Shown here: piece after piece, positions 27,714-36,862 of the stretch
Numbering within the stretch: position 1 is the stretch's first letter
Layout of the letters: each line of letters starts with the position of its first letter
DNA from: an uncultured Salinimicrobium sp.
GTDB lineage: Bacteria > Bacteroidota > Bacteroidia > Flavobacteriales > Flavobacteriaceae
Direction: 5' to 3'
Assembly (NCBI GenBank): GCA_946887075.1
Contig: CAMPKA010000014.1
Span: 7,663-71,662, forward strand
Length of the DNA stretch: 64,000 nucleotides
The notes under the pieces: model-generated
The model's input: the letters and a program-made list of their open reading frames with translations, nothing else
What the model was told of the DNA's origin: nothing
The model's database searches: none
Program-made: the position numbers and the translations under genes

Positions 27714-28259
27714 ATGAAAAGAATTATTCTACCCCTTTTGTTTGTTTTATTTACTGGTCAGCTGGTTAGCGCTCAAAAGGTTCAGTGGATGAGTATGACA
27801 GAGGCTCTGGAAGCCCAGAAGAAGGAGCCTAAGAAAATCTTTGTCGATGCCTATACGACCTGGTGTGGCCCCTGTAAGATGTTGGATCGCAATACCTTTT
27901 CCAATCCGGATGTGGCTGCATATCTCAACGAGAACTTTTATCCCGTAAAATTTAATGCTGAAGGCAATGATACCGTGGTGTACCAGGACAAGGTCTTTAA
28001 AAATCCCGGTTATATAGCCGACAGCAAAGGCCGCAACAGTATGCACGAATTTGCAAGGGCCATGAAGATTTCTGCTTACCCCACTCTGGTTTTCTTTGAT
28101 GAGAAAGGGAATTTTATAGGCCCTATACCCGGATATCGGGATCCGCATCAGCTCGAACCGATTCTGAAGATGTTCGCGGGTGAGGATTACAAGAAAATCA
28201 CCACCAATGAGGCCTACAAGCAGTATCTGGAGGATTTTGAGAACGAATTCGGAATGTAA
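27714..28259 (+). CDS. Exported thioredoxin-fold protein
   Basis: 181 residues with a signal peptide (LFTGQLVSAQ). The thioredoxin-like domain carries WCGPCKMLD near residue 48-56 and the cis-Pro region ISAYPTLVFFDEKG near 118-131. The longer spacing (YLNENFYPVKFNAEGND) resembles the thioredoxin_7/DUF255-like or DsbD-gamma type. It should act as a periplasmic thiol-disulfide oxidoreductase. The stop codon directly abuts the stop of the convergent NlpC/P60 gene, with no intervening base. Confidence 0.88.
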   Translation: MKRIILPLLFVLFTGQLVSAQKVQWMSMTEALEAQKKEPKKIFVDAYTTWCGPCKMLDRNTFSNPDVAAYLNENFYPVKFNAEGNDTVVYQDKVFKNPGYIADSKGRNSMHEFARAMKISAYPTLVFFDEKGNFIGPIPGYRDPHQLEPILKMFAGEDYKKITTNEAYKQYLEDFENEFGM

Positions 28260-28733
28260 TTACAGCACCCGCCGTGCCATTACAAAGTGGTCCATCCAAT
28301 ATAAATGGTCCAGTTCGGAAACCATCACTCCATTAGAGGAACTGGCATGGATGAAGAAGATCTGATCTTTTTCCAGGCGAACCACCAGGCCCACGTGATT
28401 GATCCTTGCCCGGCTTTTGCCGGTCCAGAAAAACAGCAGATCTCCCGGTTGCACCTGTTTCAGGGACAGTTTATAGCCTAACCTTGCAAGATCCGCACTT
28501 TGTCTTGGCAAACTTATCCCTTCCATAAGAAAGGCCGTGTAGAGCAGCCCAGAGCAGTCCATTCCCCGACTTGTTGTACCTCCATAACGATAGGGAGTGC
28601 CCAGGAAATCGAATGCATTGTCTACTACCTGGGCTGCAGTAGCATCGACGCCAGAAGCAGGCACAGACTTTCTTGTCCCACAGGAGGCCAGGGAAAGGAG
28701 CAGGAGGAGAAGAAAGTTAATCCACAGCTTCAT
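28260..28733 (-). CDS. C40-family (NlpC/P60) peptidase lipoprotein
   Basis: 157 residues with a lipobox (LLSLASC). The NlpC/P60 domain shows Cys in MDCSGLLYTAFL, His in INHVGLVV and a third polar residue, His in FFIHAS. Such enzymes cleave D-Glu-meso-DAP-type bonds in peptidoglycan peptides. The compact length is typical of Spr/MepS-like lipoproteins. The gene overlaps the lpxB 3' end by 17 bases and is the last of a surE - unknown - lpxB - peptidase run. Confidence 0.9.
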   Translation of the reverse strand: MKLWINFLLLLLLSLASCGTRKSVPASGVDATAAQVVDNAFDFLGTPYRYGGTTSRGMDCSGLLYTAFLMEGISLPRQSADLARLGYKLSLKQVQPGDLLFFWTGKSRARINHVGLVVRLEKDQIFFIHASSSNGVMVSELDHLYWMDHFVMARRVL

Positions 28734-29844
28734 CGGAAATATCGGAATAGATCAGACGTGCTGTTTTTTCACTGGCACCAGGCCCGCCGAGTTTTTGTTC
28801 CAGCTCGAAGTAGTCTGAAAAGATCTTCTCGCGATGCATCGGGTCGAGGATCCGAGATAACGCTCTTCCCAGGTTCTTGCGGTTAAAGTCTTTCTGGATC
28901 AGTTCCCGGACCACTTCCCGGTCCATGATCAGGTTGACCAAAGAGATAAATCGAAGATTGACAATTCTTTTCGCTATCTGGTATGAAAGCATACTTCCCT
29001 TGTAGCAGACGACTTCAGGTACTTTGAATAAGGCGGTTTCCAAGGTTGCTGTCCCAGAGGTGACCAGAGCCGCTGTAGAGATCTGTAAAAGGTCATAAGT
29101 ACGGTTCATCACCAGGTGCAGCCTTTTCGTATGGAGGAATTTCTCGTAGATTTCCCTGTCCTGGCTGGGAGCCCCTGCTATCACGAACTGGTAATCCGGA
29201 AAGTCGTCGATGATCTGCGTCATGATCTCAAGCATTTTGTGGATCTCCTGTTTCCTGCTGCCAGGAAGCAGCGCGACGACCGGTTTATCCTCAAGGCCTT
29301 GTTCCTTTCGGAAATCTTCCAGATTAACAGGTTTGCGACCAGCGATTGCATCTAGCAGGGGATGTCCGACAAAGTGAACCTTGTAGTGGTGCTTTTCCTC
29401 GTAAAAATGCTTTTCAAAGGGAAGAATCACATACATCTGATCAACATCGCGTCTGATCTCCCGGATTCGGTTTTCCTTCCAGGCCCAGATCTGCGGAGAA
29501 ACGTAAAAATGGGTCCTGAAGCCTTTCGTCCTGGCCCATCTAGCCATGCGCAGGTTAAATCCGGGATAATCGATGAAAATGATCACATCCGGCTTATAGC
29601 TCGCAATGTCGCGCTTACACTGGCGAATGTTCCTCATAATGGTTCCCATGTTCATGAGGACTTCGGCAAAGCCCATAAAGGCGAGTTCCCGGTAATGCCG
29701 CACCAGGCTCCCGCCCTGAGCCCTCATCAGATCTCCCCCCCAGTATCGAAAATCCGCCAGTGGATCCAGCCTTTTGAGGGCTTTCATCAGGTTTGAAGCG
29801 TGCAGGTCTCCTGAAGCCTCTCCGGCGATTAGGTAATACTTCAT
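28717..29844 (-). CDS. lpxB: Lipid-A-disaccharide synthase
   Basis: 375 residues. LpxB joins lipid X to UDP-2,3-diacylglucosamine to form the lipid A disaccharide. The GT19 family pattern is clear from the start: YLIAGEASGDLHASNLMKAL, YWGGDLMRAQGG, LAFMGFAEVL, FIDYPGFNLRMARWA, FYVSPQIWAWKENRI and LLPGSRKQEI. SGTATLETALFKVPEVVCYKG marks the nucleotide-sugar site. Normal length. It sits directly behind a small membrane protein gene (1-base overlap) and surE. Confidence 0.96.
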   Translation of the reverse strand: MKYYLIAGEASGDLHASNLMKALKRLDPLADFRYWGGDLMRAQGGSLVRHYRELAFMGFAEVLMNMGTIMRNIRQCKRDIASYKPDVIIFIDYPGFNLRMARWARTKGFRTHFYVSPQIWAWKENRIREIRRDVDQMYVILPFEKHFYEEKHHYKVHFVGHPLLDAIAGRKPVNLEDFRKEQGLEDKPVVALLPGSRKQEIHKMLEIMTQIIDDFPDYQFVIAGAPSQDREIYEKFLHTKRLHLVMNRTYDLLQISTAALVTSGTATLETALFKVPEVVCYKGSMLSYQIAKRIVNLRFISLVNLIMDREVVRELIQKDFNRKNLGRALSRILDPMHREKIFSDYFELEQKLGGPGASEKTARLIYSDISDEAVD

Positions 29845-30128
29845 CAGGTCAGTTTTAGGACGGCCAGCACCAGGGCCGCAAGAATGGTGGCCAGAAGGAC
29901 CCCGCGGGCTCTGTAGGTCTTCCCTTTTCTTATGAACAGGTAAAAAGGGGCAAAGTTCAGGATGGCTCCGGCCGTAATCAGGGTGCCGATGAAATCACTC
30001 TCGGCCGCTTCCTTTACGGTTTCCCATAGTGGAAGTTCAGAGAACATCAGGATATAGAGCGTCATGCCGAGCAGGTTAGTGCCTATACCTAAAGCAAATC
30101 CGATCCCTATCTCCTTTTTAATCATCAA
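29844..30128 (-). CDS. Small membrane protein between surE and lpxB
   Basis: 94 residues with three hydrophobic segments (about 8-27, 46-66, 75-92) and short charged loops, so a three-helix inner-membrane protein. It overlaps surE by 11 bases and lpxB by 1 base, strong evidence that it is real and co-translated. I do not recognise a named domain. The place in front of lpxB suggests a link with lipid A assembly at the membrane, but nothing in the sequence proves it. A second Met at position 2 could equally be the start. Confidence 0.72.
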   Translation of the reverse strand: MMIKKEIGIGFALGIGTNLLGMTLYILMFSELPLWETVKEAAESDFIGTLITAGAILNFAPFYLFIRKGKTYRARGVLLATILAALVLAVLKLT

Positions 30129-30900
30129 ATTCCCAGGTATTTAGTTCGTTTAGAAACTGATGGGCCGTAAGGTCAAACTGCACGGGTACCACGGAAACGT
30201 AACCTTCCTGAAGTGCATGCTCATCGCTGTCCTTTCCCTCGTCCTCATTGACAAACCTGCCGCTGAGCCAGTAGTAGTCCCGGCCCTGAGGATTCGTTCT
30301 TTTGTCAAATTCCTCTTCCCACCTCGCCTTTGCCTGGCGGCAGACTTTGACTCCCCTGATTTCGGTGGCTTTCAGGTTGGGTAAATTGACATTAAGAACA
30401 ACTCCTTTTGGCAACCCGTGTTTCAATACCTGTTTGCTGATCTGTTTGACATATTTCTTACTCGGTTCGAAATCCGCATTTAGGGAATAATCCAGAAGTG
30501 AGAATCCAATGGCTGGGATTCCTTCTATGCCCGCCTCCACGGCTGCACTCATGGTTCCCGAATAGATCACATTGATCGAAGAATTGGAACCGTGGTTGAT
30601 TCCGCTGACACAAAGGTCAGGCTTCCGGTGCAGGATTTCCTGAGTCGCAATCTTGACACAATCTGCAGGAGTCCCTGAACAGCTGTACTCCTTATGTTTA
30701 AACCGCTCCTTTACAACGATCTGATCGCAGAAGAGTGTATCGCTGATGGTGATCGCATGGCCCATTCCGCTCTGGGGGCTGTCGGGAGCCACAACCACCA
30801 CGTCCCCGATTTGTTTCATCACGTCTATCAGGGCCCGAATTCCCGGGGCGGTGATGCCGTCGTCATTGGTTACCAGGATCAGCGGCTTTTTGGAGGGCAT
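30118..30900 (-). CDS. surE: 5'/3'-nucleotidase SurE
   Basis: 260 residues. SurE is a metal-dependent phosphatase of nucleoside monophosphates and short polyphosphate. Diagnostic blocks are ILVTNDDGITAPGI (the Asp-Asp metal site), VVAPDSPQSGMGHAIT (the S/N metal ligand and active loop), CSGTPADCV and LCVSGINHGSNSS (the Asn ligand). Length is normal. It is the first gene of the surE-unknown-lpxB-NlpC/P60 run and is divergent from the tail-specific protease gene 132 bases away. Confidence 0.95.
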   Translation of the reverse strand: MPSKKPLILVTNDDGITAPGIRALIDVMKQIGDVVVVAPDSPQSGMGHAITISDTLFCDQIVVKERFKHKEYSCSGTPADCVKIATQEILHRKPDLCVSGINHGSNSSINVIYSGTMSAAVEAGIEGIPAIGFSLLDYSLNADFEPSKKYVKQISKQVLKHGLPKGVVLNVNLPNLKATEIRGVKVCRQAKARWEEEFDKRTNPQGRDYYWLSGRFVNEDEGKDSDEHALQEGYVSVVPVQFDLTAHQFLNELNTWEFDD

Positions 30901-31032
30901 GTTTAGAAAATTTTAGTGCTGCTAAATTAAATTAATTTCCTGAGGAAAACCTTATCTTAGTAGTTTAACAAAGATGGCGGACCAGGGGAGGTTGGCACAG
31001 TTTTTAATGCATTATAGTTGATTGCTTAAAAT

Positions 31033-33183
31033 ATGAAAATACTGAACTTCATGAAAAGGAACTATAGATTTGTGGTGCTGGTGCTGCTTTTTGCCGCTGC
31101 CTCCTGCAGTTTTACTACCAAGGATTTCGATGATCCTAACAAAGACAAAACGCTTATTGAGCTGATTACATATGTGCTTCAAAATGGGCATTACGATCCC
31201 AAGGATATCGACGATTCCTTTTCTGCGGAAGTTTACGAGGATTATCTAGAATCCCTGGATCCCCTGAAACGCTTTTTTTATGCTTCGGACATTGCGGAGT
31301 TCCAGAAATACCAGCAATTGCTGGACGACCAGATCAAGAATCAGGAGCTCAGTTTTTTTGACCTGACCCATAAGCGCCTGGTTCAAAGGATGGAAGAAGC
31401 AGAGGAGCTTTACAAGGAAATACTCGAAACGCCTTTTGATTTCCAGGAGCAGGAAACCCTGAACATGGATTATGATGAACGGGAGTATCCCACCTCGCGG
31501 GAAGAAATGAAGGAGCGTTGGAGGAAACAGCTCAAATTTTCTGCGGTATCCAGCTTTTATGATCTTAAGCAGGAGCAGGAGCGCCTGCTCAAAGAAAATC
31601 CTGATCATAAGGTAAGATCGAATGCCGCCCTGGAGGAAGAGGCTAGAGAGCTGACCAGGGAGTCCATGGAGGAGTTCTTTGACTTCAGCGATGACCTGGA
31701 ACGAAAGGATTGGTTCAGTGTATATATCAATTCCATTGTCGAGGAGTTCGATCCTCACACCTTCTATTTTGCTCCTCAGGAAAAGGACAGATTTGATATC
31801 GCGATGAGCGGGAAGCTAGAAGGTATCGGGGCAAGGCTGCAGAAAAAGGCCGATAATATCACGGTAGTGGAAGTCATTTCCGGAGGACCCGCCTGGAGAG
31901 GAGAAGAAGTGGAAGTGGGGGATGAGATTCTCAAGGTGAAACAGGAGGACGAGGAAGAGGCGGTAAGCATTGTAGGAATGCGGCTTGATGATGCCGTTAG
32001 CCTGATCAAAGGACCAAAGGGCACCAAGGTTACGCTGACCCTGAGAAAGGTGGATGGGACCATCGAGGAGGTTACCATCGTCAGAGACGTCGTGGAGATA
32101 GAAGAGACTTATGCCAAAGCCGCGATGGTCGAGAAAAACGGGGAGATGTACGGAATCATCAATCTACCGAAATTCTACTTTAACATGGAGGATTATTCGG
32201 AGAGAAACGCTGCTTCGGATGTGCGCAAGGAAATTATTCGGTTGAAGAAGCAAGGCATGGAAGGTCTGGTCCTGGACCTGCGTAACAATGGAGGAGGATC
32301 CTTGAAGACAGTCGTCGATATCGCCGGGTTGTTTATTAAGGAAGGTCCTATAGTACAGGTAAAGTCCAAAATGGAAGGCCAGGAAGTTCTCGAAGATACG
32401 GATGAATCCATCCTCTGGGATGGTCCGCTGGTCATCCTGGTCAATGAACTGTCGGCCTCCGCTTCGGAAATCCTGGCAGCAGCCATGCAGGACTACAAGC
32501 GAGCGATTGTAATCGGGAGCAAGCAGACCTATGGGAAAGGAACCGTTCAAAATGTATTGGATCTGAACCGTTGGGTACAGAACAGCGATTTTGGGGATAT
32601 GGGGGCGCTAAAAATCACCACCCAGAAATTCTATCGCGTCAACGGGGGCTCCACCCAGCTGGAGGGAGTGAAGAGTGACGTGGTAGTACCGGACCGGTTC
32701 AGCTTTATCGATATCGGTGAGAAGGACCAGGAGAATCCGCTACCATGGGACAAGATAGCCCCGGCAGAATACGAGGTATGGGATGGGTATATCGATTTCC
32801 AGGAGACCCTGGAGAAAAGTCAGGCCCGAATGGCTCAGAACGAATACCTGAAGCTGATCAAAGAGAACGCGATGTGGATCAAGGAACAGCGTGAGGACAA
32901 TACGCTTCCCCTGAACTACCAGGCCTTCTCTGAAGAGATGGAGGCGGATGAGGCCATGGCCGAGAAGTTCAGCAAGATCTCCGATTACGAATCCAACCTC
33001 ACCTATCAGTCCCTACCGTATGAGGTGGAGATGTTCAGCACGGATACCGTATTGGCGGAGAAGAGGGAAAGGTGGCACGAAAATCTCAGCAGCGATCTAT
33101 ACGTCGAGGAAGCCATCAATGTACTGGAGGATCTTAAGGTGAATAATATCAGGAACCGTGAGGTGGCCAGGATAAAAAATTAA
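31033..33183 (+). CDS. Carboxy-terminal processing (tail-specific) protease
   Basis: 716 residues, S41 family, Prc-like. A lipobox-like AAASC near residue 25 suggests lipid anchoring. A long helical N-terminal region (to about 230) precedes a PDZ domain (about 245-340, GIGARLQKKADNITVVEVISGGPA) and the S41 protease core. The Ser/Lys dyad is read as Ser476 in LSASASEIL and Lys502 in TYGKGTVQ. A C-terminal DUF3340-like region (about 570-716) completes the Prc layout. It would trim C-termini of periplasmic proteins. A strong terminator follows. A TATCTTAG box at 30953-30960 is a possible promoter. Confidence 0.93.
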   Translation: MKILNFMKRNYRFVVLVLLFAAASCSFTTKDFDDPNKDKTLIELITYVLQNGHYDPKDIDDSFSAEVYEDYLESLDPLKRFFYASDIAEFQKYQQLLDDQIKNQELSFFDLTHKRLVQRMEEAEELYKEILETPFDFQEQETLNMDYDEREYPTSREEMKERWRKQLKFSAVSSFYDLKQEQERLLKENPDHKVRSNAALEEEARELTRESMEEFFDFSDDLERKDWFSVYINSIVEEFDPHTFYFAPQEKDRFDIAMSGKLEGIGARLQKKADNITVVEVISGGPAWRGEEVEVGDEILKVKQEDEEEAVSIVGMRLDDAVSLIKGPKGTKVTLTLRKVDGTIEEVTIVRDVVEIEETYAKAAMVEKNGEMYGIINLPKFYFNMEDYSERNAASDVRKEIIRLKKQGMEGLVLDLRNNGGGSLKTVVDIAGLFIKEGPIVQVKSKMEGQEVLEDTDESILWDGPLVILVNELSASASEILAAAMQDYKRAIVIGSKQTYGKGTVQNVLDLNRWVQNSDFGDMGALKITTQKFYRVNGGSTQLEGVKSDVVVPDRFSFIDIGEKDQENPLPWDKIAPAEYEVWDGYIDFQETLEKSQARMAQNEYLKLIKENAMWIKEQREDNTLPLNYQAFSEEMEADEAMAEKFSKISDYESNLTYQSLPYEVEMFSTDTVLAEKRERWHENLSSDLYVEEAINVLEDLKVNNIRNREVARIKN

Positions 33184-33205
33184 CAGTCAAATAATTCAAT
33201 TATTG

Positions 33206-33239
33206 AAGCCTTCAGCCTTTCAGGCCGGAGGCTTTTTTT
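33206..33239 (+). terminator. Terminator of the tail-specific protease gene
   Basis: AAGCCTTC (33206-33213) pairs with GGAGGCTT (33227-33234, one wobble) and the inner AGCC/GGCC bases can extend the hairpin. A run of seven T follows. It fills the space between the convergent protease gene and rodA. Confidence 0.8.
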
Positions 33240-33245
33240 GGAACC

Positions 33246-34496
33246 TTACCAGAAGGACATCCTATCCGCATCCAGGCGCAAAAAAATAAAAAGAAGGATG
33301 GTGAAACCCCACAGGCTCGAGCCGCCATAACTAAAGAAGGGCAACGGGATACCGACGGTGGGAAAAACACCGATGACCATCCCGATATTGACAAAGAAGT
33401 GGACGAAGAGAATTCCTGCCACACTGTAACCATAGACCCTGTTGAACTGGGATTTCTGTCGCTCGGCCAGATAGAGGAGTCTGATAAAGAGAAAGACGAA
33501 AAGCGCCACGACTGTAGTACTTCCTACAAAACCCCATTCTTCCCCTACCGTACTAAAGATATAGTCGGTGTGTTGCTCCGGAACGAAGTCCCCTTTGGTC
33601 TGGGTACCTTCTGTCCAGCCTTTCCCAAACCAGCCACCACTGCCGATTGCGATCTCGCTCTGGTTGGTGTTATACCCAATTCCCCGGGGATCCACCTCCC
33701 TCCCCAGCACAATATTAAAGCGATCCCGGTGCCGCTCCTCGAAGACATTGTGAAAGATATAGTTGACAGAAAAGGAAATGCTTATACACAGCAGGAAGAT
33801 ACTCAGGTAAGCAATGGTTCCTGGTCGCTTCTTTTTCCGGAAGAAATAGAAGAGAAGTATGACCACGGCTGTTCCTCCTGAAACCCACCATGGGTTGAAG
33901 AGTAATGTTAGGATAAAAACGGCGATGCCTATAGCCCCTGCGATGAGGTATACTCCCGAAAGGCCCTCCCGGTAGAGCGGAAAAAAGAAGGCGGCATACA
34001 CCATGGCACTCCCGGCATCAGGTTGAGGTAAAATGATCATCGCAGGGAGGGCGATGATCACAAAGGCTTTGAACTGGTCCGCGATACTCCGGATGTTGGT
34101 CTGGATGTCACTGACGAACTTGGCAAGGGCAAGGGAAGTGGCCACCTTGGCAAATTCCGCAGGCTGAATGGTAAAGCCTCCTATAGCGTACCATGAGGTG
34201 GCCCCGTTGATGGTCTTACCGAAGAAGAACAGCCCGAGAATAGAAATCAGAGAAATGATATAAATAATACTGGCAAACCTTTCGTAGAACTTGGCTTCAA
34301 TGGACAGCAGGATCACGATGATGAAAACGCTGAGCAGTATCCAGACTAGCTGTTTTCCATAGATCTGATCAAGGTTAAAAAGTGAGGATGCGGTATCATC
34401 GAGAGATGCAGAATAGATATTTATCCAACCTATAATAACGAGTATAAAATATATCAGAATACTGGTCCAGTCATACTGCGATATCGTTCTGGACAT
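33246..34496 (-). CDS. rodA: SEDS-family peptidoglycan glycosyltransferase RodA
   Basis: 416 residues with about ten membrane-spanning segments. SEDS hallmarks include WYAIGGFTIQPAEFAKVATSLALAKF, LPQPDAGSAMVYAAFFFPL (with the catalytic-region Asp), HTDYIFSTVGEEWGFVG and the C-terminal GIPLPFFSYGGSSLW. RodA polymerises lipid II during elongation together with the class B PBP encoded directly upstream (start and stop adjacent). It is the last gene of the mre block and converges on the tail-specific protease gene. Confidence 0.96.
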   Translation of the reverse strand: MSRTISQYDWTSILIYFILVIIGWINIYSASLDDTASSLFNLDQIYGKQLVWILLSVFIIVILLSIEAKFYERFASIIYIISLISILGLFFFGKTINGATSWYAIGGFTIQPAEFAKVATSLALAKFVSDIQTNIRSIADQFKAFVIIALPAMIILPQPDAGSAMVYAAFFFPLYREGLSGVYLIAGAIGIAVFILTLLFNPWWVSGGTAVVILLFYFFRKKKRPGTIAYLSIFLLCISISFSVNYIFHNVFEERHRDRFNIVLGREVDPRGIGYNTNQSEIAIGSGGWFGKGWTEGTQTKGDFVPEQHTDYIFSTVGEEWGFVGSTTVVALFVFLFIRLLYLAERQKSQFNRVYGYSVAGILFVHFFVNIGMVIGVFPTVGIPLPFFSYGGSSLWGFTILLFIFLRLDADRMSFW

Positions 34497-36359
34497 TTAC
34501 TGATTGATTTTAAAAGGTTCACCACTGAGGGGTTTGGCATATTCCTCCTCCAGGCTGTGGGTAAGAATCCAATTCTCCAGATCTTTTCTCGTGATCTCGT
34601 CGCGGAGGTACTTTTCGATGAGCAGGCTCGCCATTTTTCCGGCATACCGGGAACCCCAGTATCCATTTTCCACGAAGACCGCCAGGGCAATCTTGGGATC
34701 CTCAACAGGGGCGAAGGCTATAAATATCGAATGGTCAGTAAGTTGAACCCGCTTGCCATCGATCTCGGTGAAGTTTTCTGCAGTTCCGGTTTTACCTGCA
34801 ATTGAAATACCGGGGACCTGAAGACTGGAAGCCGTTCCGCTCTTGTACACCTCGTACATACCTTCTACTACCGGTTCAAAGTGTTCGGGGTTGATGGTGG
34901 TATATTTCTTTTTGGTAAATTCCTTTGCCTTGATCGGTTTTCCTTCCACCTCCTTAAGGATATGGGGTGTATAGAACCAGCCTCGGTTGGCAATTGCTGC
35001 GGTCATATTGGCCAACTGGATGGGTGTAGTGAGCACCTCGCCCTGTCCGATGGCATTGGACAAGGTGGCAGAGGCATACCAGTTGTGGTTAGGGTAAATT
35101 GAATTATAATATTCCGACGTCGGAACTTTACCAGGCTGTCCTATTGGTAAGTCAGAACCTAGATAATCCCCGAGTCCAAAGCTTTTTACATGGTTCGCCC
35201 AGGCATCCATTCCTTGTTGAGGAGTGGGATACTTCTCAATCACACGGCGATATACGTTCGCGAAGTAGGCATTGCAGGAGTTGGCGATACCCGCCACCAT
35301 ACTGAGTGGGCCGGGGTGCGCATGGCAACCCATTTTCCTTCCCCGACCGTAGAAGTATCCACCATAGCAGGCGAATCGCTCCTCCGGGCTAACCACCCCT
35401 TCCTGCAGCGCGACCAGGGCATTGATCGTTTTAAAGGGAGATCCGGGCGGATACATAGCAAGAAGCCCGCGGTCGAACAAAGGCTTGTTGATGGTGTCCA
35501 GCCATAATTTCGTAAAGTTCTTGGAACGCTGTCTGCCGACCAGGGCGGCCGGATCATAACTGGGGGCTGTGACCAAAGCAAGGATCTCCCCCGAGGCCGG
35601 TTCAATGGCAACTATGCCTCCCCGCTTGTTCTTCATCAAAAGTTCCCCATATTCCTGGAGCTCCGCATCAATGGTGATGGTCAGATCTTTTCCTTTCTGA
35701 GGAAGCGTGTCGTAAATTCCGTTCTTATAGGGCCCTATTTCCCTGTTGAAACGGTCCTTCTGGATATATTTCACCCCTTTTACCCCCCTGAGAAGTTCCT
35801 CGTAGTACCCCTCGACACCCTGCTGGCCGATAAGATCTCCTGAGATATAATAGGGATCCTGATTGACAAGACGCTGGTTCACCTCAGAAATATATCCCAG
35901 AACATTGGCGCCATGCTCCGTGTAGTAATCCCGAAGGGACCGCTTTTGGATATAGAAGCCTTCGTATTTTCGCATCTTCTCCTGAAGGTATGCGTACTCC
36001 TCCTTTTTCATCTGTGGTACTACCACGGAAGGCAGGCGCGGGGAATAGATCTTTGCTTTATCAAGTCTTTCGACCAGTTGCTCCCGGGTGATGTTTAGAA
36101 TATCGCAGAATTCCGTGGTGTCAAATGGCTTCAGGTTTCGGGGAATGACCATGACATCGTAAGAGGGCTGGTTGGAAACCAGTAATTCCCCGTTCCGGTC
36201 AAAAATGAAACCCCGCTGAGGGTAATCGTACACCACCTTGATTGCGTTGCTGGCGGAAAGGCCTGCAAAGGAATCATCCAGAATCTGAAGATAAAAGAGC
36301 CTGGCGATGAACAAAATTCCTGATGTCAGAACGATAATGTAGAGTAAAATTTTTCTCAT
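34497..36359 (-). CDS. mrdA: Penicillin-binding protein 2 (class B transpeptidase)
   Basis: 620 residues. One N-terminal membrane helix (about 5-23), then a PBP dimer domain (VYDYPQRGFIFDRNGELLVSNQPSYDV) and a transpeptidase domain with all three motifs: Ser-x-x-Lys in YPPGSPFKTINAL, Ser-x-Asn in SNAIGQGE, and Lys-Thr-Gly in AGKTGTAENF. It crosslinks new peptidoglycan in the elongasome with RodA. Its stop is immediately followed by the rodA start; its start overlaps the mreD stop by 4 bases. Confidence 0.96.
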   Translation of the reverse strand: MRKILLYIIVLTSGILFIARLFYLQILDDSFAGLSASNAIKVVYDYPQRGFIFDRNGELLVSNQPSYDVMVIPRNLKPFDTTEFCDILNITREQLVERLDKAKIYSPRLPSVVVPQMKKEEYAYLQEKMRKYEGFYIQKRSLRDYYTEHGANVLGYISEVNQRLVNQDPYYISGDLIGQQGVEGYYEELLRGVKGVKYIQKDRFNREIGPYKNGIYDTLPQKGKDLTITIDAELQEYGELLMKNKRGGIVAIEPASGEILALVTAPSYDPAALVGRQRSKNFTKLWLDTINKPLFDRGLLAMYPPGSPFKTINALVALQEGVVSPEERFACYGGYFYGRGRKMGCHAHPGPLSMVAGIANSCNAYFANVYRRVIEKYPTPQQGMDAWANHVKSFGLGDYLGSDLPIGQPGKVPTSEYYNSIYPNHNWYASATLSNAIGQGEVLTTPIQLANMTAAIANRGWFYTPHILKEVEGKPIKAKEFTKKKYTTINPEHFEPVVEGMYEVYKSGTASSLQVPGISIAGKTGTAENFTEIDGKRVQLTDHSIFIAFAPVEDPKIALAVFVENGYWGSRYAGKMASLLIEKYLRDEITRKDLENWILTHSLEEEYAKPLSGEPFKINQ

Positions 36360-36862
36360 CGGGTTCTCCTGTTGAATAATGCTAGCGTAATGAAGACCAG
36401 GATTATTGTAAACAATCCTGAAAAAAGAGTTTTCTTTAGAATCTGCAAGAAGTGTGCAAAACTAAAAAACTCGAGTAAAAACAGGACAAAATGGTGCAGA
36501 AATACGAGCAGGGAGACATAACTGATCCTGGAACCGGGTTGTGTGCTGGAGAACCTGATAGTCTGGTAGTCATAGCTGACCCCGAAAGAAAACCTTAGGA
36601 TTACCGGGCGGACATAAGCGGCCACCACACAGGCTGCAGCATTGATCCCTCCACTGTCCTCGAAGATATCCACCCCAAGACCCAGGAGGAAACTTACCAG
36701 CAGAAACAGGGTCTGGTTTCCGTTAAAAGGATAGAGGATGAGAAAGAGTACATAGAGATAGGGATTGACATAACCGAAATAATTGATATTGTTCAGAACC
36801 AGGACCTGGATCAGGATGAGAATGATGAATCGTCCGGTATTGGTCAGGATCGTACTATTCAT
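36356..36862 (-). CDS. mreD: Rod-shape determining protein MreD
   Basis: 168 residues, almost entirely hydrophobic with about five membrane segments, beginning with TNTGRFIILILIQVLVLNNI, a common opening of Bacteroidota MreD. Sequence is weakly conserved, so the assignment leans on size, topology and the position between mreC and mrdA, with overlaps of 8 bases (mreC) and 4 bases (mrdA). It links the MreB cytoskeleton to the wall-synthesis complex. Confidence 0.88.
   Translation of the reverse strand: MNSTILTNTGRFIILILIQVLVLNNINYFGYVNPYLYVLFLILYPFNGNQTLFLLVSFLLGLGVDIFEDSGGINAAACVVAAYVRPVILRFSFGVSYDYQTIRFSSTQPGSRISYVSLLVFLHHFVLFLLEFFSFAHFLQILKKTLFSGLFTIILVFITLALFNRRTR

Noticed and set aside
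31246..31758. 170-codon minus-strand frame inside the tail-specific protease gene
   Set aside because: Leucine-rich shadow of the charged helical region on the other strand.
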